Shown here: one piece after another, positions 1-8,231 of the stretch
Numbering within the stretch: the first letter of the stretch is position 1
Layout of the letters: each line of letters starts with the position of its first letter
Assembly (NCBI RefSeq): GCF_002632465.1
Contig: NZ_NIBS01000002.1
Coordinates: forward strand, 290,481 to 354,480
Length of the DNA: 64,000 nt
Source of the DNA: Xenorhabdus budapestensis
GTDB taxonomy: Bacteria > Pseudomonadota > Gammaproteobacteria > Enterobacterales > Enterobacteriaceae
Reading direction: 5' to 3'
The notes under the pieces: generated by a model
The model's database searches: none
Told to the model about the DNA's origin: nothing
The model's input: the letters and a program-made list of their open reading frames with translations, nothing else
Translations under genes and position numbers: made by a program

Positions 1-2
1 AA

Positions 3-239
3 ATGGAACGTGAATTGATTGTTGAAAGAACTAACGCAGGTTTAGCCGCAGCACGGGAACAGGGACGAATTGGCGGGCGGCCTGTCAGATTTACCGAAGA
101 AGACCAGCAACAAGCCGCCAGATTGCTGAGTAAAGGCCACAGCAGAAAACAACTCTCAATTATTTATAATGTATCGCTGTCAACCATTTATAAATATTTA
201 CCAGCGAATTTAACCGTTAGCCTTGCCTCTTCAGAATAA
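3..239 (+). CDS. Site-specific DNA invertase/resolvase (Hin/Gin/Pin serine recombinase family), C-terminal part cut by the window edge
   Basis: The reading frame is already open at the left edge, so this is the last 78 residues of a longer gene (family length about 185-200 residues). The segment MERELIVERTNAGLAAAR followed by GRIGGRP is the typical linker at the end of the long E helix of serine recombinases. The rest (LLSKGHSRKQLSIIYNVSLSTIYKYL) is a Hin-type helix-turn-helix that binds recombination sites. The catalytic serine domain lies outside the window. Enzymes of this family invert or excise DNA between short inverted sites, often in phages or phase-variable loci. I see no invertible segment inside this window. 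Family assignment is firm; the target is unknown. Confidence 0.85.
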   Translation: MERELIVERTNAGLAAAREQGRIGGRPVRFTEEDQQQAARLLSKGHSRKQLSIIYNVSLSTIYKYLPANLTVSLASSE

Positions 240-257
240 AACGCTGTTCCCAATTAC

Positions 258-780
258 CTATTTTTGCAAAAAATCTTTGATAACCTTTACCCACTCTGCC
301 GGGTTTTCCATCTGTACCGCATGACCACTCTTCACCTCCATGTACAGACTGTTCTTTATACTTTTATGGACTTCACGTGCCAGATAAGGCGGAATCAGCG
401 TATCGTGACTTAGCCCAATAATTAATGTGTCCTTATTTATCCGGGAAAGGTAATTTTTGATGTTTATCGATAATCCCAAAGCTATCCGCCTGTTCGCCTC
501 TTTTTCTGATGGTCTGGCACAAATTTGACGGAGCGTTTCCTGCCCCAATGATGAAATAAATTCAGGGCTGAGAACATGGGAAAGTCCAAAAGCAGTTGCT
601 AAAGTTTGATCGCTGTTTTCCAATTTTAACCAGGTCGTAAACATCAACTGGAAATAGGGATCATCTTGTGCCATGGAGAAACATCACCGGATTTTGATGG
701 TTTGCTTGATTTTCATTAGAGTCTTTACGATAGGAAACAAATGAATCTGCCAAATAGATGACTTTTTCAATCGACTGCAC
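258..780 (-). pseudogene. Alpha/beta hydrolase, internally deleted and frameshifted
   Basis: An N-terminal piece can start at a GTG at 780, preceded by an AAGGA ribosome binding site, and reads about 38 codons to PVMFLHGTR, the beta-3 strand and oxyanion HG motif of alpha/beta hydrolases. It then meets a TGA near 662. The C-terminal piece continues in another frame (258-674, 138 residues). It carries the expected acidic residue in GLSHDTLIPP and the catalytic histidine in SGHAVQMENP. Everything between, including the GxSxG nucleophile elbow, is missing. A short direct start at 674 exists but would give a protein lacking the nucleophile. I read this as a dead gene rather than two genes. Confidence 0.75.
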
Positions 781-964
781 TGTGTTTTCCTTTTATAGGG
801 TCTGAATAATGATATCGTTTTATACATCAAATCAACCAGATAACACTGTGATCTAACCGAAAGTCCGGCATATTGAAAATAACGTTTGGGCAGCCGCCTG
901 ACTCGCCCAAACATCAAACTTATTTAAGAATAAATGTTGTTCGTTAAAGTATTATCACTCGTTA

Positions 965-1621
965 TCAAAAACCTAAACTATCCAGTAAATCATCAACCTG
1001 TTCCTGGTTGGCAATGACGCCGATCCCATTCTGGTTGACCTGAGGGCCATTAAGAAGACTTTCGTTCTCTTTTTTAGTTTTGGTCACCTGGTCAGAAGGC
1101 ATATTTTCCATTAATACCATGACCAGTTGTTTTTCCAGTTCCTGAATGACTTCCATCATCCGTTTAATTACCTGCCCGGTGAGATCCTGAAAATCTTGGG
1201 CCATCATGATCTCAAGCAATTGGGTATTGGTAAATGCAGCATGTTCTGGCACGAGTTTGAGATAATCTCTCGTGTCCGTTACCAAAGAGCGCGCATCAAC
1301 CAGTTCTAAATTAGTCGGGTTCGCAAACCACTCATCCCAACGTTGGGTTAAGGATTTTGCCGAGGTTTCCAATTCATTTTGGCGAGGCTGAGCTACTTCA
1401 ACGCAGTTCAATACCCTTTCAGCCGCCTGTGCTGTCATCTGGACAACGTAATTCAATCGCTCCCTCGCATCAGGGATCGCCTCAGCCGCCTGAGCAATGG
1501 TTCGATCCAATCCCAGTTCACGTAGACTATCGCGCAACATTCTTGTTAACTGCCCGATACGACTGATTATTTCACTGGTTGTAACCGCCTCATCTCTCGG
1601 CATGACTGGATTTCCACTCAT
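965..1621 (-). CDS. cheZ: CheZ, phosphatase of CheY-P
   Basis: CheZ removes the phosphoryl group from CheY-P and so ends the tumble signal in enteric chemotaxis. The 218-residue product matches E. coli CheZ (214) along its length. The catalytic helix reads [16 protein letters not shown] with D146 and Q150, equivalent to E. coli D143 and Q147. The extreme C terminus [10 protein letters not shown] is the tethered CheY-binding helix. It is the last gene of the chemoreceptor-cheRBYZ transcript, 9 bp after cheY. In E. coli flhBAE follows; here the downstream DNA holds a hydrolase pseudogene instead, so flhBA must lie elsewhere. Confidence 0.97.
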   Translation of the reverse strand: MSGNPVMPRDEAVTTSEIISRIGQLTRMLRDSLRELGLDRTIAQAAEAIPDARERLNYVVQMTAQAAERVLNCVEVAQPRQNELETSAKSLTQRWDEWFANPTNLELVDARSLVTDTRDYLKLVPEHAAFTNTQLLEIMMAQDFQDLTGQVIKRMMEVIQELEKQLVMVLMENMPSDQVTKTKKENESLLNGPQVNQNGIGVIANQEQVDDLLDSLGF

Positions 1622-1630
1622 TTTGTCTCC

Positions 1631-2020
1631 TTAGAGCCCCAATTTTTCAAATATTTTATTGAGCTTTTCTTCCAAAATCGCCGCAGTAAATGGTTTCACA
1701 ACATAACCACTAGCTCCGGCTTGTGCTGCTGCAATGATGTTTTCTTTTTTTGCTTCTGCCGTCACCATCAGAACTGGCAAAGCAGCCAATTTTTCGTCAC
1801 TGCGAATTGTTTTCAACAATTCGAGACCATCAATGTTAGGCATGTTCCAGTCAGAAATGACAAAATCAAATTCGGCTGCACGAAGCTTTGCCAGCGCTTC
1901 TGCTCCATCCAGTGCCTCATCAACATTATTAAAACCCAGTTCTTTCAACAAATTACGCACAATTCGACGCATGGTTGAAAAGTCATCAACCACCAGAAAC
2001 CTTAGATCCTTACTTGCCAT
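1631..2020 (-). CDS. cheY: CheY, chemotaxis response regulator
   Basis: Single-domain receiver that, when phosphorylated by CheA, binds FliM at the flagellar switch and FliN to cause clockwise rotation. All active-site residues are visible at standard numbering: D12 and D13 (VVDDFS), phospho-acceptor D57 (FVISDWNMP), T87 (MVTAEA) and K109 (VVKPF). At 129 residues it has the usual length. It lies between cheB and cheZ; the 114 bp gap from cheB is longer than other gaps in this operon and contains no ORF. A ribosome binding site (AAGGAG) precedes the ATG. Confidence 0.98.
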   Translation of the reverse strand: MASKDLRFLVVDDFSTMRRIVRNLLKELGFNNVDEALDGAEALAKLRAAEFDFVISDWNMPNIDGLELLKTIRSDEKLAALPVLMVTAEAKKENIIAAAQAGASGYVVKPFTAAILEEKLNKIFEKLGL

Positions 2021-2134
2021 AAAAACTCCTTGAAATTTTATTCATCCAACAGCATCGTGCTGTAAAAGTTAACAACAATATCCTCTTTATCTTTCAAGGT
2101 GCAGCAACTTGAAATATATCAGATATAACAACGA

Positions 2135-3187
2135 TTAAATCCGAATCGATTGCCCGGTACTGATTTTAGCCAGCATAGTTTTACTCAGCTTTTGTAGATC
2201 CATAACTTCATCGACGGCCCCCAACTGGATCGCAGCCCGCGGCATACCAAAGACCACACAACTCGATTCACTTTGTGCTAATGTGTACGCTCCTGCTTGT
2301 TTCATTTCCAACAACCCCGCCGCACCATCACTGCCCATACCCGTTAAGATAACGCCCACCGCGTTGCGCCCTGCGTATTTAGCAACAGAACGAAACAGGA
2401 CATCGACAGAAGGACGATGACGATTAACCGGTGGAGCACTACTAGTCATAATTTGGTAGTTAGCTCCGCTACGACACAGTTCCATATGGCGATCTCCCGG
2501 TGCGATATAGGCATGTCCCGGTAAGACACGCTCACCATCTTCCGCTTCTTTGACAGTAACCTGGCTCAATTTATTTAGCCGTTCTGCAAATGAGCGGGTA
2601 AAGCCGGATGGCATGTGCTGTGTAATAAGCAAAGCCGGGCTGGTAACAGGTAACGGTTGTAACAGGTTCTTGATTGCCTCGGTACCCCCGGTTGAAGCAC
2701 CAACCGCGATCAATTTCTCACTGGACAAAAGTGGCTTAAAATTCAGCGGAGCTACAATTTCTTGTGTTGGTCTTACTGTGCTGATTTTTGCCTGTGCCGC
2801 CGCACGGATTTTCTCCGCAATCAGCTCACTATAGGCCAACATGCCTTCACGAATACCTAATTGCGGCTTGGTTACAAAGTCCACAGCCCCCAATTCCAGT
2901 GCTTTCAATGTAATTTCCGAACCTTTTGCCGTCAGAGATGAAACCATCACAACAGGCATAGGTCGCAAACGCATTAATTTATCAAGAAAATCAATACCAT
3001 CCATCCGTGGCATCTCGACATCCAATGTCAATACCTGCGGGTTATATTTTTTGATTAAATCGCGGGCAACATATGGATCAGGCGCACAGTCCACCACTTC
3101 CATGTCAGGGTGGCTATTGATTATTTCCCGCATGATTTGACGCATCAGCGCCGAATCATCCACACAAAGAACTGTTATTTTATTCAT
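2135..3187 (-). CDS. cheB: CheB, protein-glutamate methylesterase/deamidase
   Basis: CheB demethylates and deamidates chemoreceptors during adaptation, at the receptor arrays. The product has 350 residues: an N-terminal receiver domain with phospho-acceptor D56 (LTLDVEMP) and a C-terminal esterase domain with the catalytic triad S165 ([10 protein letters not shown]), H191 (LITQHMP) and D287 ([10 protein letters not shown]). The start codon overlaps the end of cheR by 8 bp, implying translational coupling. It acts opposite CheR on the receptors encoded just upstream, one of which carries the NWETF docking tail. Confidence 0.98.
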   Translation of the reverse strand: MNKITVLCVDDSALMRQIMREIINSHPDMEVVDCAPDPYVARDLIKKYNPQVLTLDVEMPRMDGIDFLDKLMRLRPMPVVMVSSLTAKGSEITLKALELGAVDFVTKPQLGIREGMLAYSELIAEKIRAAAQAKISTVRPTQEIVAPLNFKPLLSSEKLIAVGASTGGTEAIKNLLQPLPVTSPALLITQHMPSGFTRSFAERLNKLSQVTVKEAEDGERVLPGHAYIAPGDRHMELCRSGANYQIMTSSAPPVNRHRPSVDVLFRSVAKYAGRNAVGVILTGMGSDGAAGLLEMKQAGAYTLAQSESSCVVFGMPRAAIQLGAVDEVMDLQKLSKTMLAKISTGQSIRI

Positions 3188-4109
3188 GACCCCTCCTTGC
3201 CCGGCCTACACCGTAAACGGTCTGTCCTTGCAAGTAGAACTCTCGGCTAATTTGAGTGACGTTTTCGGAATGCCCTGCAAAGAGCAGACCATCGGGTTTT
3301 AAGAAATTGACAAAGCGACGCAGAATTCTTTCCTGCGTTTTTTTATCAAAATAAATCATGACATTACGACAAAAAATTGCATCAAATTTACCTTCCAGTG
3401 CCCACTCAGAATCAAGTAAATTCAGATGCTGAAAGCTAACCAGCTCAGTAAGCACTGGACGAACTCTGGCGTACCCTTCAAAATAACCAACGCCTTTGAA
3501 AAAATATTTTTTCTTTTGGCTTTCACTCAGGTGCTGTAATTCATCCAATCGATAAACACCTTGGCGAGCTTTTTCCAACACCTGGGTATCAATATCACTG
3601 CCAATGATTTTTATCCGGTTTGAGTGGTGTCCCAATACATCACACGATCTGCCACACAAAGCCTCTCTACCACACAAAGTGTCATACAGTGTCATTGCAA
3701 TGGAATACGGCTCTTCTCCCGTTGACGCAGCCGCACTCCAGACACGGTAAGTTCCTCCGTTTTTTCTGCTGGCATGTGCCGCCAGAATAGGAAAATGATG
3801 GGCTTCCCTAAAAAATGCGGTGAGATTGGTCGTTAATGCATTGATAAATAATTCCCACTCCTTGCTATAACTATCCTGTTCCAGAATCGACAGATATTGA
3901 CCAAAATCATTGAGCCCCAGAACACGCAAACGCCTGATCAGGCGGTTGTAAACCATCTCACGTTTATTTTTTGCCAATACAATGCCAGCTCGTTGGTAAA
4001 TAAACTGGCAGATGCGCTGAAATTGCGCATCCGACAACGTATGCCGCTGAAACATAAAGTTCAGCGGTACAATAGCTTCAACGTCTGAAGCTGCTAAATT
4101 GGATTTCAT
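3180..4109 (-). CDS. cheR: CheR, chemoreceptor glutamate methyltransferase
   Basis: SAM-dependent methyltransferase that methylates receptor glutamates during adaptation. The 309-residue protein has the CheR N-terminal helical domain, the SAM pocket ([19 protein letters not shown]), the acidic strand GSDIDT, and [11 protein letters not shown]. coli CheR is 286 residues. About 15-20 extra residues lie between the SAM motif and the DIDT strand, in a cysteine-rich stretch containing [11 protein letters not shown]. In DNA this region holds a short direct repeat, ccacacaaag, near 3650-3680, suggesting slippage expansion. The insertion replaces a surface loop, so activity is probably intact. The gene begins 6 bp after the preceding receptor gene. 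Confidence 0.96.
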   Translation of the reverse strand: MKSNLAASDVEAIVPLNFMFQRHTLSDAQFQRICQFIYQRAGIVLAKNKREMVYNRLIRRLRVLGLNDFGQYLSILEQDSYSKEWELFINALTTNLTAFFREAHHFPILAAHASRKNGGTYRVWSAAASTGEEPYSIAMTLYDTLCGREALCGRSCDVLGHHSNRIKIIGSDIDTQVLEKARQGVYRLDELQHLSESQKKKYFFKGVGYFEGYARVRPVLTELVSFQHLNLLDSEWALEGKFDAIFCRNVMIYFDKKTQERILRRFVNFLKPDGLLFAGHSENVTQISREFYLQGQTVYGVGRARRGHE

Positions 4110-4115
4110 CTGACC

Positions 4116-5747
4116 TCAGTGTACTTGACTTACAACATACTCATCGGTCATTTTTGATGCTGGATATACCTGATGGTCATGCTCATGCTCCAAATCTGTC
4201 GGTAATTCAAATTGTGCAACCGTTTTCACCAATATATCTGCCTTATCTTCAAGCGCGGATGCAGCAGCCGCAGATTGTTCCACCAATGCCGCATTTTGCT
4301 GTGTGACTTGATCCATCTGACTAACGGCTTGGGCTATCTGATGAATGCCACGGCTTTGTTCGTCGGAAGCTGCCGCAATTTCAGACATAAGATCAGTGAC
4401 TTGATTCACTGACTTGACTAATTCATCCATTGTTCTTCCGGCATTATTCACCAGCTCAGAGCCTTGATTAACACGATGGACGGATTCATCGATCAATATT
4501 TTGATTTCTTTTGCGGCGTCAGCACTGCGTTGCGCCAGATCACGAACTTCTCCGGCCACTACAGAAAATCCTCGGCCCTGCTCACCAGCACGGGCGGCTT
4601 CAACCGCTGCATTCAAGGCCAGAATGTTGGTCTGAAAGGCGATACCATCAATCACGCTGATAATCGCGCTGATTTTCTTCGAACTATTGGCAATTTCATC
4701 CATTGTCGCAACAACACTGCTGGTCTGTTCGCCGCCTTTCGTCGCCGTTTGAGAAGCCGCTACCGCAAGTGCGCTGGCCTGACGTGCATGTTCTGCGTTC
4801 TGCTTAACAGTAACTGTTAACTGCTCCATACTGGCCGCAGTTTCTTCCAGTGATGCCGCTTGTTCCTCAGTACGTGAGGATAAATCTGTATTACCTTGCG
4901 TGATTTCCTGGATACCGGCATACATTTGGTTGGTATTATCCCGCACCGACGAAATGGATTTGATCAGTGAATTCTGCATATCACGCAGTTTTCTGAATAT
5001 GTTACCAATTTCGTCATTGGTGGTGACGGCCACTTCTTTATTTAGCCGCCCTTCAGCCACATCCTGAAAACAAGCTCTCATGTTTGCAAAAGGTCTGAGG
5101 AGGTTACGTTTCAGCCACCAATGAGCTGACAGGGAAACAACAAACACCATCAGGATAGAGCCAAAGAACATGGCAATGGAGACTTTATAATAAAATGCGC
5201 CATCAGAAACCGCTTTACTGATATGGGCACCGAGATAATGCATATAGTTATTGTATGCAACCTCTAATTTACTCTGGTAACTCTCTGTTGGTTGATCGAG
5301 GAATTCTTGAAAGTGACCTTCGTAAAGGAAGATTTTTAATTCCTTCAATGCATTAATGTATTCTTGGTATGCATGCTCAACAGCCGACAATAATTCCGCT
5401 CCATTATCACTCTGCTCCATCAGAGGTAATCCACTAAAACGTGCGAAGCTCCTTTCAGCTTCATTCAGTGAACTTTTGAGCAATGCTTCCATTTCATCTA
5501 TTTGCTCTCTCGGTTGCCCGACTTTATGAGCAATCGCGATCTTATTCAAGGTGTTACGCGTTTGCAGCAACGCCGCCCAACTCAATCCAAGGGTATCTCT
5601 CCGTTGAGTTCCCAAATCAATTCTTTCTATATATGACTGGTCTGTATGAATTATCCCCAAAGATAAGCCACTGGAAATAATCTGCATAACACAAAACATC
5701 ATCAGTAATAGATACAAACTGGTTGATATGCGAAACCTGCCTAACAT
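4116..5747 (-). CDS. Methyl-accepting chemotaxis protein without CheR-docking tail (Tar/Tap-like)
   Basis: Transmembrane chemoreceptor of 543 residues. The order is: short cytoplasmic N terminus, TM1 (about residues 10-32), periplasmic four-helix-bundle domain, TM2 (about 188-212), HAMP, methylation helices rich in paired E/Q, and the conserved signalling hairpin with [19 protein letters not shown]. The C terminus ends ...DEYVVSQVH and lacks the NWETF pentapeptide, so like E. coli Tap and Trg it probably depends on neighbouring receptors for efficient methylation. Ligand unknown: the periplasmic domain resembles the Tar/Tsr class but no ligand residues can be assigned by eye. It lies between a second receptor gene and cheR, as tap does in E. 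coli. Confidence 0.93.
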   Translation of the reverse strand: MLGRFRISTSLYLLLMMFCVMQIISSGLSLGIIHTDQSYIERIDLGTQRRDTLGLSWAALLQTRNTLNKIAIAHKVGQPREQIDEMEALLKSSLNEAERSFARFSGLPLMEQSDNGAELLSAVEHAYQEYINALKELKIFLYEGHFQEFLDQPTESYQSKLEVAYNNYMHYLGAHISKAVSDGAFYYKVSIAMFFGSILMVFVVSLSAHWWLKRNLLRPFANMRACFQDVAEGRLNKEVAVTTNDEIGNIFRKLRDMQNSLIKSISSVRDNTNQMYAGIQEITQGNTDLSSRTEEQAASLEETAASMEQLTVTVKQNAEHARQASALAVAASQTATKGGEQTSSVVATMDEIANSSKKISAIISVIDGIAFQTNILALNAAVEAARAGEQGRGFSVVAGEVRDLAQRSADAAKEIKILIDESVHRVNQGSELVNNAGRTMDELVKSVNQVTDLMSEIAAASDEQSRGIHQIAQAVSQMDQVTQQNAALVEQSAAAASALEDKADILVKTVAQFELPTDLEHEHDHQVYPASKMTDEYVVSQVH

Positions 5748-5763
5748 GTAATCACCTCGTTTA

Positions 5764-5784
5764 ACGGCTGCATAATGCAGCCGT
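5764..5784. repeat. Perfect stem-loop between the two chemoreceptor genes
   Basis: The arms ACGGCTGC and GCAGCCGT enclose the loop ATAAT. It sits in the 56 bp gap between the receptor genes. No T-run follows on the minus strand, so it is more likely an RNA processing or stability hairpin than a strong terminator. Confidence 0.55.
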
Positions 5785-5803
5785 AGTTATCGCTATTATT
5801 TTT

Positions 5804-7507
5804 TTAGAATGTTTCCCAATTAGATGGGTCTTCCACATCGCTGCTTTTTTTCAGCACGGGAGGATTCGTTTTATTAGCTGGAGGAGTCGGCGATTTTATC
5901 GTCGGTAAAACTTCATGTTTTCTTTTCTCAGGCTGCTTCCTTTCTGCCTGCTCCGGTAACTGAAATAATGATACTGCTTTGGTCAAGATCATGGCCTGCT
6001 CTTCCAACGCCGCTGCTGCGGCCGCAGACTGTTCAACCAATGATGCATTCTGTTGTGTGACTCGATCCATTTCAGAGATAGCGACACCAACTTGTGTAAT
6101 TCCCCGACTTTGTTCATCAGAAGCTGATGCTATTTCTCCCATGATGTCAGTCACACGGGTAACAGAATCGACAATTTGGTTCATTGTTTCACCAGCACTT
6201 TCCACCAGCACAGAGCCTGTGTCAGTACGGTTGACGGAATCTTCAATCAGTGATTTGATCTCTTTCGCTGCTTCTGCACTGCGTTGTGCCAGATTGCGGA
6301 CTTCACCGGCAACCACAGCAAAACCACGACCGTGTTCACCTGCACGAGCCGCTTCTACCGCAGCATTAAGAGCCAGAATATTAGTCTGGAAAGCGATGGC
6401 ATCAATAACACCAGTGATATCTGAAATTTTGCGTGAACTATCAGCAATTTCGTGCATAGTTTGCACTACATTTGCTACCACTTTACCCCCCTGACGAGCG
6501 ATATCAGAGGCGTTATCAGCCAGATTACTGGCTTGGCGAGCGTTGTCAGCATTTTGTTTTACCGTTGCCGTCAACTGTTCCATGCTGGCCGCAGTTTCTT
6601 CCAATGAAGCCACTTGCTGCTCAGTACGGGCAGAGAGATCATTGTTACCCGCAGCGATTTCGCTGGTGCCGGTATAGATGGTTTCAGTGCTGTGATGCAC
6701 ACTGCTGACGGTATGAATCAGCTCGTCTTGCATATTTTTCAGGCCAACCGCCAACATTCCCATTTCATTGGTGCCTGAGACATCAACAGTTTTAGTCAAA
6801 TCACCTTTCGAAAAAGCCTTAATGGTATCCAACAATTTGTTCAGCGGATCGATCAATGATTTACGCAAACCAGCCCAACTTGCTGCCATGACGGCAATCA
6901 GCAATACAAATATAAAAATCAGACTAATGATAATATTGTGGTAGGCGGCATCAGCTTCATCTGACAATTGCTGATACAGTTTTTCATTTTGATCCAGGTA
7001 AAAAGCGTATTCAGCACCAAATGCGTTCTGATACGTAGTGGTTGGCTGAACAAAAAATTCTTTAAACTGTTTTTTTACCAGCAACACATCTAGTTCTTTC
7101 AGTGCATTGAGATAGTCATGGTGGGTTTGTCTTAAGCTCTGCATACGCTCTGGCTCGCGTATAACTGTGCTTGGCAATTGCTCAAATTGCTGGAAACGAC
7201 GCTCTGCACGCGCTAAGTTGACCTTAGCTTCTGCTAAAACATCCTCAATTTTGTACTCGCTCTCCCCATCATGCTCTTTCATGATATAGATGATGCCAAT
7301 ACGGTTCAGGTTATTACGGGCTTGTAGCAGGTTGCTCCAGCTCTCGTCCAATAATTTTTGCCGCTGCCGCATTTCATCTAATGTATCAAAGGACTTGGTA
7401 TCATTCTTTAACGCATTAAAAAACAGTCCTCCAGAGATAAATTGCAGAGCACCAAATAATATGATGACTGAGATGAGTCCCGTCACTATTTTCATTCGGT
7501 TAAACAT
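5804..7507 (-). CDS. Methyl-accepting chemotaxis protein with NWETF docking tail (Tsr/Tar-like, high-abundance type)
   Basis: Chemoreceptor of 567 residues: TM1 (about 8-30), periplasmic four-helix-bundle sensor domain, TM2 (about 192-214), HAMP, methylation helices and the signalling tip with [19 protein letters not shown]. The last five residues are exactly NWETF, the docking peptide for CheR and CheB. A proline- and lysine-rich linker precedes it. This is the receptor expected to recruit the adaptation enzymes encoded downstream. A sigma-28 promoter lies directly upstream (7542-7568), so this gene probably heads a receptor-receptor-cheRBYZ transcript. Ligand unknown; its periplasmic domain differs clearly from that of its neighbour. 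Confidence 0.94.
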   Translation of the reverse strand: MFNRMKIVTGLISVIILFGALQFISGGLFFNALKNDTKSFDTLDEMRQRQKLLDESWSNLLQARNNLNRIGIIYIMKEHDGESEYKIEDVLAEAKVNLARAERRFQQFEQLPSTVIREPERMQSLRQTHHDYLNALKELDVLLVKKQFKEFFVQPTTTYQNAFGAEYAFYLDQNEKLYQQLSDEADAAYHNIIISLIFIFVLLIAVMAASWAGLRKSLIDPLNKLLDTIKAFSKGDLTKTVDVSGTNEMGMLAVGLKNMQDELIHTVSSVHHSTETIYTGTSEIAAGNNDLSARTEQQVASLEETAASMEQLTATVKQNADNARQASNLADNASDIARQGGKVVANVVQTMHEIADSSRKISDITGVIDAIAFQTNILALNAAVEAARAGEHGRGFAVVAGEVRNLAQRSAEAAKEIKSLIEDSVNRTDTGSVLVESAGETMNQIVDSVTRVTDIMGEIASASDEQSRGITQVGVAISEMDRVTQQNASLVEQSAAAAAALEEQAMILTKAVSLFQLPEQAERKQPEKRKHEVLPTIKSPTPPANKTNPPVLKKSSDVEDPSNWETF

Positions 7508-7541
7508 GACTTCCCTTGTGTAATAAATTGCTATGCCTGTG

Positions 7542-7568
7542 TTATCGGCATCCTTAAAGGGAACTTTA
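7542..7568 (-). promoter_or_regulatory. Sigma-28 (FliA) promoter for the chemoreceptor operon
   Basis: On the minus strand TAAAGTTC (7568-7561), 11 bp, then GCCGATAA (7549-7542). The enterobacterial FliA consensus is TAAAGTTT-N11-GCCGATAA, so only one base differs. The chemoreceptor start codon at 7507 is 35 bp downstream of the -10 element, consistent with a flagellar class 3 transcript. Confidence 0.9.
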
Positions 7569-7695
7569 CGCGTAATACAAAAAATTGAGTCTTTACTGTG
7601 TTTTTTGACCTACAACAAATCAGGCTGCCTTTTCACGCTACAATTTTGCGCATTCCCTTAGCAAAAAGAGCGAGAATGATGGCAGCCCTGAAATA

Positions 7696-8193
7696 TCAAT
7701 CTCTGGCGACAGAATCCACCAATGCCATTTCCTCACTATTGAGCAATTTTTCAATATCTACCAGGATCAGCATACGCTCTTCAATAGAGCCAAGCCCGGT
7801 CAGATATTCAGTTGACAAAGTGACGGCAAATTCTGGCGCAGGACAAATTTGCTCTTCTTTCAGAGACAACACATCAGATACACCATCAACCACGATCCCG
7901 ACTATGCGATTAAGCAAATTCAAAATGATGACCACGGTGTTATCGTTGTAAGTGACATCTTCTTGTGAAAATTTGATCCGCAGGTCGATAATAGGAACAA
8001 TCACTCCACGCAGATTAGTTATGCCTTTTATAAAAGCTGGGGTGTTGGCAATCCGGGTAACCTGATCATAACCACGTATTTCCTGCACTTTCAGAATTTC
8101 AATTCCATACTCTTCATCACCCAAAGTGAAAACCAGATATTCCTTTCCGGCTGTTTCCCCCGATAATTTACTAAATTCGTCTATGGCTGGCAT
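7696..8193 (-). CDS. cheW: CheW, chemoreceptor-kinase coupling protein
   Basis: Cytoplasmic adaptor that links CheA to receptor tips. At 165 residues it matches E. coli CheW (167), with the SH3-like fold motifs [39 protein letters not shown] and VVDGVSDV visible in order. It follows cheA after 38 bp in the order motA-motB-cheA-cheW, as in E. coli. The sigma-28 promoter of the receptor operon lies 128 bp downstream of its stop, so the two transcripts are distinct, though read-through is possible because no strong terminator hairpin is evident between them. Confidence 0.97.
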   Translation of the reverse strand: MPAIDEFSKLSGETAGKEYLVFTLGDEEYGIEILKVQEIRGYDQVTRIANTPAFIKGITNLRGVIVPIIDLRIKFSQEDVTYNDNTVVIILNLLNRIVGIVVDGVSDVLSLKEEQICPAPEFAVTLSTEYLTGLGSIEERMLILVDIEKLLNSEEMALVDSVARD

Positions 8194-8231
8194 GATGTTA
8201 CCTTTTACTGTGACTTGAAATTGGGCCTAAC

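Noticed and set aside
684..917. 77-codon minus-strand open frame upstream of the hydrolase
   Set aside because: It overlaps the hydrolase N-terminal remnant in another frame and has no recognisable features.
4212..6708. Several 60-170-codon plus-strand frames opposite the chemoreceptor genes
   Set aside because: They are antisense shadows of highly conserved receptor coding sequence; the 171-codon one is low-complexity and mirrors the signalling domain.
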